From Diorhabda sublineata (Eukaryota > Arthropoda > Insecta > Coleoptera > Chrysomelidae): a stretch of 64,000 nucleotides of DNA. Below the pieces are notes generated by a model. It made no database searches. It saw nothing but the letters and a program-made list of their open reading frames with translations, and was not told where the DNA came from. A program made the translations under genes and the position numbers. Below, piece by piece: positions 58,591 to 64,000 of this stretch (position 1 is its first letter; every line of letters begins with the position of its first letter). Where the stretch lies: the NCBI RefSeq assembly GCF_026230105.1, contig NC_079474.1, forward strand, positions 25,066,794-25,130,793. Direction: 5' to 3'.

Positions 58591-59079
58591 TTTTAATGCA
58601 TTTTAATAGAGTTGAGAAATTTTTAGAATCAGTGGCTCATAAGAAAATGGAATTTCACAGAATTGGTATCTATTTGATTGAATATAATTTAGGCAGTCAA
58701 GTGAATTGTTGTTTTGCTTTACGGACATTTTCATGATATGATATTCCAATTTTTCGTCGGATCAATTTTGATCATTATTTCCAGTAATAAATACTATTAA
58801 ATAATTGGATGTAAGACAAACAGTAGATAAACTGGTAACTAATCAGAGCTCACGATTGATACGTTAATGATGTGATGAATTTGAATTTTGGATTTTGTTA
58901 TATCTGTTTTTAGATATATATAAATTAAATATGTTATATTTCAAGAACTTTTCATCTAGAGAAACGACCTTTCTATAAAAAAAAATAGATAAAAAAGATA
59001 ATAAGTTATCCACGACAGAAAAATAGACAGTGTTGCTTGATCGCAAAAAGTATTATTAGAAAATTTAATCAGCACAACC
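58591..59079. other. AT-rich spacer
   Basis: No gene recognised. A charged frame just upstream (about 58,270-58,365, 'EISEIVKEIKEAIKQIEEEH') has a coiled-coil look and could be ORF1 debris of the RT that follows. Confidence 0.4.
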
Positions 59080-59800
59080 CGATTATATATACGTGAAAAC
59101 CAAAGAAGTGAAAATCAACAAGATAACTTAAGAAGAAAGTGATGAGTAATCTTTAGATAATAGGGAATCAATACTTCAATTAATGATGAAGGTATTAAAT
59201 GATGATTTCAAATAAATTGAAGAACAACAAATCGGAAGAAGAAAATTAAATACAAATACAACTAAAAGCACGATGATAGCAGGAGAACACAAAATATCCC
59301 AATAAAGGGACAACTAATTGAACAAGTAGATAGATATTATTATTTATGTGCAATAATAGAAAGTAATGGCAGGTTCCAGCAAATAATAGAATATAAAAAA
59401 GTTGGTAAATTATATAACGTATTGAAAGGAATATTTTTTGGAACAAAAAGTAGCTCTAAACAAAAGAAATTGTGAAAAAAAGTAGTGAGATCTACTATGC
59501 TGTACAACTATGAGACATGGATATTGATTTAAAAAAAAATAGCCCTTATAAGTGCAATGGAATGAGATTCTCCAGAAAGTAGAATATAAAGAAAAATAAA
59601 TGAAATATACAATGAAAAACGAGAGATAAATCCAGCTAAAAATAATCGTATGAATCACATAACATGACGGAGGACTGACTGTAAATAGTATACCAAAAAG
59701 AACGGTCGAGTTTAAATAACAAAACCCAGATAAAAATAAGAGGGTAACGTCAGGAAAAACATGAATTAGAAATTTGAAATGACCACAGTGAACATAGAGG
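59080..59800 (+). pseudogene. RTE-like reverse transcriptase C-terminus, decayed
   Basis: The + strand gives 'KLNTNTTKSTMIAGEHKIS' (about 59,246-59,300), 'VDRYYYLCAIIESNGRFQQI' (about 59,327-59,386), 'YKKVGKLYNVLKGIFFGTKS' (59,391-59,450), 'LYNYETWILI' (about 59,501-59,530) and 'KKIALISAME' (about 59,535-59,564). These match, in order, the post-catalytic part of endonuclease-RT elements, where the consensus has YLGSII and LYGSETW. It is very A-rich, with many stops, and a different subfamily from the copy at 13.6 kb. The FADD box is not found. Confidence 0.72.
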
Positions 59801-60204
59801 ATAAAATGACAAGAAATAAAATATCAAACAAAACATAGAAAAGCACGGAGAAAAAATTTCACGCCATATTCGGAATGAATTAAGTATTCTATGATTATAT
59901 AAATGTACTATGAAAATCAGACTCAATTTTTCCAAAATTCTTTATAGCGAATCCTTTTTCTCTTTAAGATTGATAATTTGAAAAACTTCCAGCACAATTT
60001 TAGCTTCTTAAGAAATATTTGAATATTGTTAGGTAAGTTAAATGGTTCTGGACAAAAAATTTACTCTCTTTTGATAGAAAATAGCATAGTTTTTCAAGCG
60101 AAATGAAAATATGTAAAAATGTTTCACAATTGGATTTAAATAATTTTCATTTGTCTTTAAAGTGAATTTTATCCATAACGCCGTTATCTACAGCTCATAT
60201 CTAT
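59801..60204. other. AT-rich spacer
   Basis: No feature recognised. Confidence 0.45.
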
Positions 60205-61060
60205 ACAAATACTATAAAGCTGAAGAGTTTGTTTGTTTGAACGTGCTAATCTCAGAAACTACTGGTTCCAATTGGAAAATTCTTTTTGTGTGGAATAGTC
60301 CATTTATCGAGGAAGGCTTTAGACCAGGGATGGGGAAACTACGGTCCACGGGCCATCTCCGGCCCGCAAAGCGTTGAAATCTGGCCCGCGACCAGCAAAC
60401 AAAAGTTAAGTACAATTTTCTTTTTATCAGAAATGCCAGTAAAGGCAGTACACGTCGTAAGTCCGAACGCCCTACCCATTTGAGGCAACTATGTTTTAAC
60501 ACCAGCAAATTGGAACTTTATAAGTCCTCATCTCGGACACAATACCTAAATATAGTTTCCCACGCCCAGAAAATAATGGCTATGTTTGGTACAAGCTATT
60601 TGTGCGAACAAACTTTTTCAATAATGAAAAAATTGTCTTCGTAATAGGCCTTCGGATGACCTCCTTATTTCATTTCAGCATTACAAATGGAGCCGACTTA
60701 TGATGAAGTCATGCAGAAACAAAAACAGTTCCACATGTCACATGTTCCCACAAAGACCAGCGCCCCTTAAGCTTCTAGTTCGCAGCTAATTAAAGTTCAA
60801 TCAATTAAATGTTATTAAAAATGTTATTTTTTAATATTGCACAATAAATTACTATTTCAAAAAAATTATGGCAATATTTTTATTTTAGTAAATAATGTAA
60901 TGCCTCAACTTGGCACGCCATATATTTCGTTAGCAAAAATTGGCACGCGAAGAAAAAAGTTTCCCCATCCCCGCTAAATAACATCACACTGCGACTAATA
61001 GGAGCGAAGCATAAGTGAAAAATGCTGCAAAAAGGGAGAAAACCATTTATTTGTCATCCC
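60205..61060 (+). repeat. Older dispersed repeat interrupted by a hAT
   Basis: The left part (60,210-60,324) contains 'aatctcagaaactactggtt' and 'atttatcgaggaaggctt'. The right part (60,974-61,060) contains 'gactaataggagcgaagc' and 'aaaaatgctgcaaaaaggga'. I recognise these as contiguous in a repeat spread through many insect genomes, whose class I cannot state. The hAT at 60,325-60,973 separates them. Confidence 0.5.
60325..60973 (+). mobile_element. Short hAT element with C-terminal transposase remnant
   Basis: Ends: 'cagggatggggaaactacgg' at 60,325, and the reverse complement of the right end 'cggggatggggaaacttttt' from 60,973. Flanking 8-mers ('ctttagac', 'ctaaataa') agree at only 4 of 8. 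The left end has the 'ctacggtccacgggcc' phrase common in hAT elements. Inside, + frames read 'MAMFGTSYLCEQTFSIMKKL' (about 60,576-60,635), the hAT dimerisation block, then 'LISALQMEPTYDEVMQKQK'. At 649 bp it is a deletion derivative. Confidence 0.82.
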
Positions 61061-62109
61061 CAAAATGTTAAGGATAGATAGCCCCTTAATTTTTCTACTT
61101 CTTAGATGAAACTTGTCGTTTTCATTTCTTTATGATACAAAATTCAAATATACATACTACCCTAAATTTTCATCTTTCTACGATCAATCCCCATTTTTCG
61201 CGATTTTTACTTTTTTTATTTTATCCACAGATCCGCAATAGGGTTGCAAGATGGCAATCGAATATAATAATTGTAGTACCATAAATTCTTATTCAGAATT
61301 TATAACTTCAGTTTCCTTTAATTATGTTTTTTTTGTCTCAATTTAACTTGATATTCCATATTCCAGCCTTGTCAGTCGAGTAAGGATTAGAATGAAACAG
61401 GTCTCCTGTATTACATAATATACAATTTTCGGTCATTTTTTTTTGTTTTATTTATCTATCGATCGTAGCAGTGACTGTTATACGTATCATTTTGATTTTT
61501 CTGTGCAACTCTCATGTTAATTTTCTTCTCATCGTAAATTTGTCATTAATTTCCAGTGCGGTAATTATTTATTCACAATTTATAATAACCGAAAAAACAT
61601 TTATTCTGATCAACATATGTAGAGGAATTGACCAACAAGTTCATCGAGCATTTACATCAGATTTATTTCTTCGATTAGCATTCCAGTATGAGCCTGTGAA
61701 TATTCAACTCATTCTGAAGTGGTTATTGGACAATTATATGTAACATGTTCTCGCATAATTAACATTGAAAATATGAATAATTATTTTAGATGTTTAGATA
61801 GCAATCAAGAATGTTAATTTGAAATATTACTTTAATAAAAAATACTTTATTAACAGAAATGAATCATACTTACAATGTCTACAACGCTTTCGATTATAAG
61901 TACATCCCTACACACTTACAGTAAATCAGTTATTTTTATTGAAATATTTTCTAGATATTTACATGACAAAACAACGTTTGCCGGGTCAGCCGTTCATTCT
62001 ATAAATGTTTTTATGGTAGCAAAATCTATTATTTTAAAATCGTCTTATAACACATTCTAATAGCATGGTTTTTTTTGTTCATCTATTTATTTATATTTTT
62101 TTGTTGCAG
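61061..62109. other. Noncoding sequence upstream of the CELF exon
   Basis: AT-rich, with an unassigned 90-codon frame at 61,471-61,743. It ends in a T-rich tract and 'ttgttgcag' (AG at 62,108-62,109), a good splice acceptor that could start the CELF leader exon. Confidence 0.45.
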
Positions 62110-62553
62110 ACTGCAAACCATTCCACAGGTTCACGAAAGATTACTTTCAAGAGACTAGATAGAATATTGGTTTAAACTTCAGTACAAAAAATATATTTTT
62201 GATGACTAAGATTTTTTAGTTGACGTCGTGTTTACAAAAAGTGAATAACTCTTGGAAGTGTGATAAAATATTTGTGTTATTGATGGTAATATCGAAATTT
62301 TTTTATTTGTAATAATACAAAGTGAAATAAACATTTACCGTAGTACTCGAGATCACTTTACGTCAATGCTAAGAAAGCTTTTTTCTCGTCAAGTTCTTAA
62401 AAAGGGGAAAAACACGGCTAGGGTTGCGTCACCCGTAAGAAAATCGATAATTGTGCGTAAGTCGGGGTGAGTTGGACATTTTATTAATAGCCGTGTAGGG
62501 GAGTTCGGAGCAAACGGAACGAAATCGGGTAACGAGTGTTATCTATTAACGAT
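62110..62553 (+). promoter_or_regulatory. Putative 5' leader of the CELF gene
   Basis: Immediately upstream of the coding start and increasingly GC-rich ('gccgtgtaggggagttcgga' at about 62,492). It may begin at the acceptor ending at 62,109, or a transcription start may lie within it. The frame upstream of the ATG is not conserved-looking. Confidence 0.4.
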
Positions 62554-62749
62554 ATGTTGATTCCTACTTCTCCTAAAATGTACGCGACAGCGAAAAGTCA
62601 AAGTGGGGGAAATAGGGATGTTATAAAACTGTTTGTAGGACAAATACCTCGACATTTAGAGGAAGACGATTTGAGACCTATGTTTGAGGAGTTCGGAAAA
62701 ATATATGAATTCACCGTCTTGAAGGATAAGTACACAGGAATGCATAAAG
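62554..62749 (+). CDS. bru3: CELF/Bruno RNA-binding protein, first coding exon (partial)
   Basis: Encodes the start of the first RNA recognition motif of a CELF protein, a family that binds GU-rich RNA to control splicing and translation. 'IKLFVGQIPRHLEEDDLRPM' (RNP2 and helix 1) is followed by 'FEEFGKIYEFTVLKDKYTGM' and 'HK', ending where the family continues into 'GCAFLTY' (RNP1) on the next exon, outside this window. The wording, especially TGMHKG, fits the CELF3-6/bruno-3 branch rather than arrest/CELF1-2. An ATG at 62,554 starts a short 'MLIPTSPKMYATAKSQSGGN' leader; a second ATG at 62,578 is possible. The exon ends in phase 1 at the donor. Intact, with no stop. Confidence 0.85.
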
Positions 62750-62755
62750 GTTAGT
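62750..62755 (+). promoter_or_regulatory. Splice donor of the CELF exon
   Basis: 'gttagt' follows 'cataaag'. Its position agrees with where the conserved protein continues (Gly-Cys-Ala-Phe), which is absent from the following bases. Confidence 0.8.
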
Positions 62756-63935
62756 CTTTTTCTTTTGATATTAATCGTAATATTTTTTTCTTGCATAATT
62801 CTTACTTGATAACGATATGGTGTATTTTGAAAATATAAATAAGTCAATCTTTTTATATAAGGGTGGAAATTTATATTAAATTTTCACCAACTTTTAATGG
62901 ACTTATTTTTTTAAAAATCGTAAAATATTCAATAATATCGCGTGAATTGATAAACTTAGTGGTCTACAATAATATTCAAAAATTCATGATATTGATGAAA
63001 GGTTCTTTTAGAATCTGGAATAAAAAATTGAATGATAGGTATTTTCTACAATGCTATGTAATTATTAACTGTTTAATGCTAAGAATGATTATAAAATGTA
63101 GAGTCACAAAGCAAAGAAATTAATCACGGAATTCCATAAAAACTAATGTTTGAACAACAGCTAGTGTTTTGTACAATTTCTGCCAAAGCTATAAAAGAAA
63201 TTTTTCAATCTCATGTATCGTTTTTAATCGCATATTTTCGATGTCCTTTGGCTTTTTGTTATCCAATACAATTAAATAATCACAACCATCAAAATGTCTG
63301 GAAACAATACATAACACGAATCATCTGCGAGAATCGAGTTTCGCCATCCATCATGCATCCATTGCACATTTTTTTTTGCCTATGCGCAGGTGTCTAGTGT
63401 TACTGTTCTTAAAGGTGACAGGTAACGACCATCAATGGCGGTTGTTCCTGTAGATCTTTGTCTTTCAGTAAAGGTTACAGAACCGATTAAGCATCCTCGA
63501 CACTTTGGGAAACATTCAGTCAATTTCCAGCATCCTTATGTGTTGAGCCCGCTTCTAGTAGCCCAAAAAGACTCTTCGATAATCAATGTTTTTATCATCA
63601 TCATTGAAATTAACAAACCTCTTTTATTATTTTGTACATCCACTTATTATTTTTAAACAAATAAAAATGAGGAGTTATTAATTCAGACTTCTTATTACAG
63701 ATCTAAGAAATCAAATAAAAAATTATCATAAAGCAACATCAAGTTAAAACTCGTTCGTTGTTTTCTGATCATTTTAATAGATAATTCCAAATATATCCGT
63801 TAAGTACCGAATGCAGGGCGATTAAAAAATGCACTTCAAATAGATTATGATATATATTATTATTCAATCAGAAATATATGCCTAACAAAATTGAAAAGTG
63901 AATGAAATTATTCTACACAACACAAAAAATGATTC

Positions 63936-63940
<5 letters not shown>
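62756..63940 (+). other. Start of a CELF intron
   Basis: AT-rich, no next exon seen before the window ends. Open frames here (for example 62,863-63,123) have no domains. Confidence 0.6.

Positions 63941-63996
<56 letters not shown>
63941..63996 (+). repeat. (TAA)n microsatellite
   Basis: About 18 perfect TAA units at the right edge. Confidence 0.97.
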
Positions 63997-63997
<1 letters not shown>

Positions 63998-64000
63998 TCA

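Noticed and set aside
1..64000. CRISPR array, rRNA or tRNA genes
   Set aside because: No regularly spaced repeats with unique spacers, no rRNA cores, and no cloverleaf was recognised by eye; a tRNAscan run would be decisive for tRNAs.

Overview
The window looks like an insect nuclear genome, possibly a beetle, although the order cannot be fixed from this sequence. The evidence is high A+T content, a metazoan CELF/Bruno coding exon with a GT splice donor, and insect-type transposon families (mariner, hAT, Crypton-like, RTE, Jockey/I, Penelope). I see no bacterial operons, no ribosomal RNA and no convincing tRNA gene.

Only one cellular protein-coding exon is clear. It lies at the right edge (about 62,554-62,749, + strand) and encodes the start of RRM1 of a CELF protein of the bruno-3/CELF3-6 type. 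It is followed by a GT donor and at least 1.2 kb of intron. The 62 kb upstream is a transposon graveyard and is probably intergenic or upstream intron/UTR sequence of that gene. One GC-richer segment at 50.64-51.26 kb that ends in a good donor may be a noncoding first exon.

Layout. 1.6-3.6 kb: non-LTR element with RT, RNase H and zinc tail. 4.9-5.5 kb: internally deleted mariner. 7.3-8.8 kb: Crypton-like tyrosine recombinase gene between inverted ends, with an N-terminal fragment of a relative beside it (8.9-9.15 kb) and a recombinase-less derivative at 20.5-21.1 kb. 10.6-11.7 kb: Jockey-like RT. 12.8-13.45 kb and 17.6-18.8 kb: two mariner-like elements of another type. 13.6-15.0 kb: RTE-like RT split by a nested LINE. 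15.0-17.55 kb: a C-rich non-LTR element with a nearly intact Gag and no RT. 23.4-24.8 kb: LINE tail and local repeats. 26.05-28.54 kb: almost complete hAT element. 28.6-28.8 kb: Penelope-type endonuclease fragment. 30.3, 32.7-33.1 and 37.0 kb: LINE 3' ends. 39.7-40.4 kb: GC island and a second deleted mariner. 40.6-42.2 kb: deleted LINE that fuses a Gag to an ORF2 tail. 44.0-45.6 kb: MITE-like repeats. 45.7-46.3 kb: broken ORF of an unnamed insect repeat protein. 47.3-49.0 kb: hAT. 53.4-54.55 kb: mariner with both TIRs and TA flanks. 55.9-58.0 kb: two LINE 3' halves. 59.1-59.8 kb: RTE-like RT. 60.2-61.1 kb: hAT nested in an older repeat.

Every transposon ORF is broken by stops, frameshifts or deletions, so none looks active as it stands. 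The best candidates for something undescribed are the tyrosine recombinase elements that seem to have terminal inverted repeats and a MITE-like derivative, and the Gag-only C-rich retroelement. All family assignments come from reading translated motifs and were not checked by database search.
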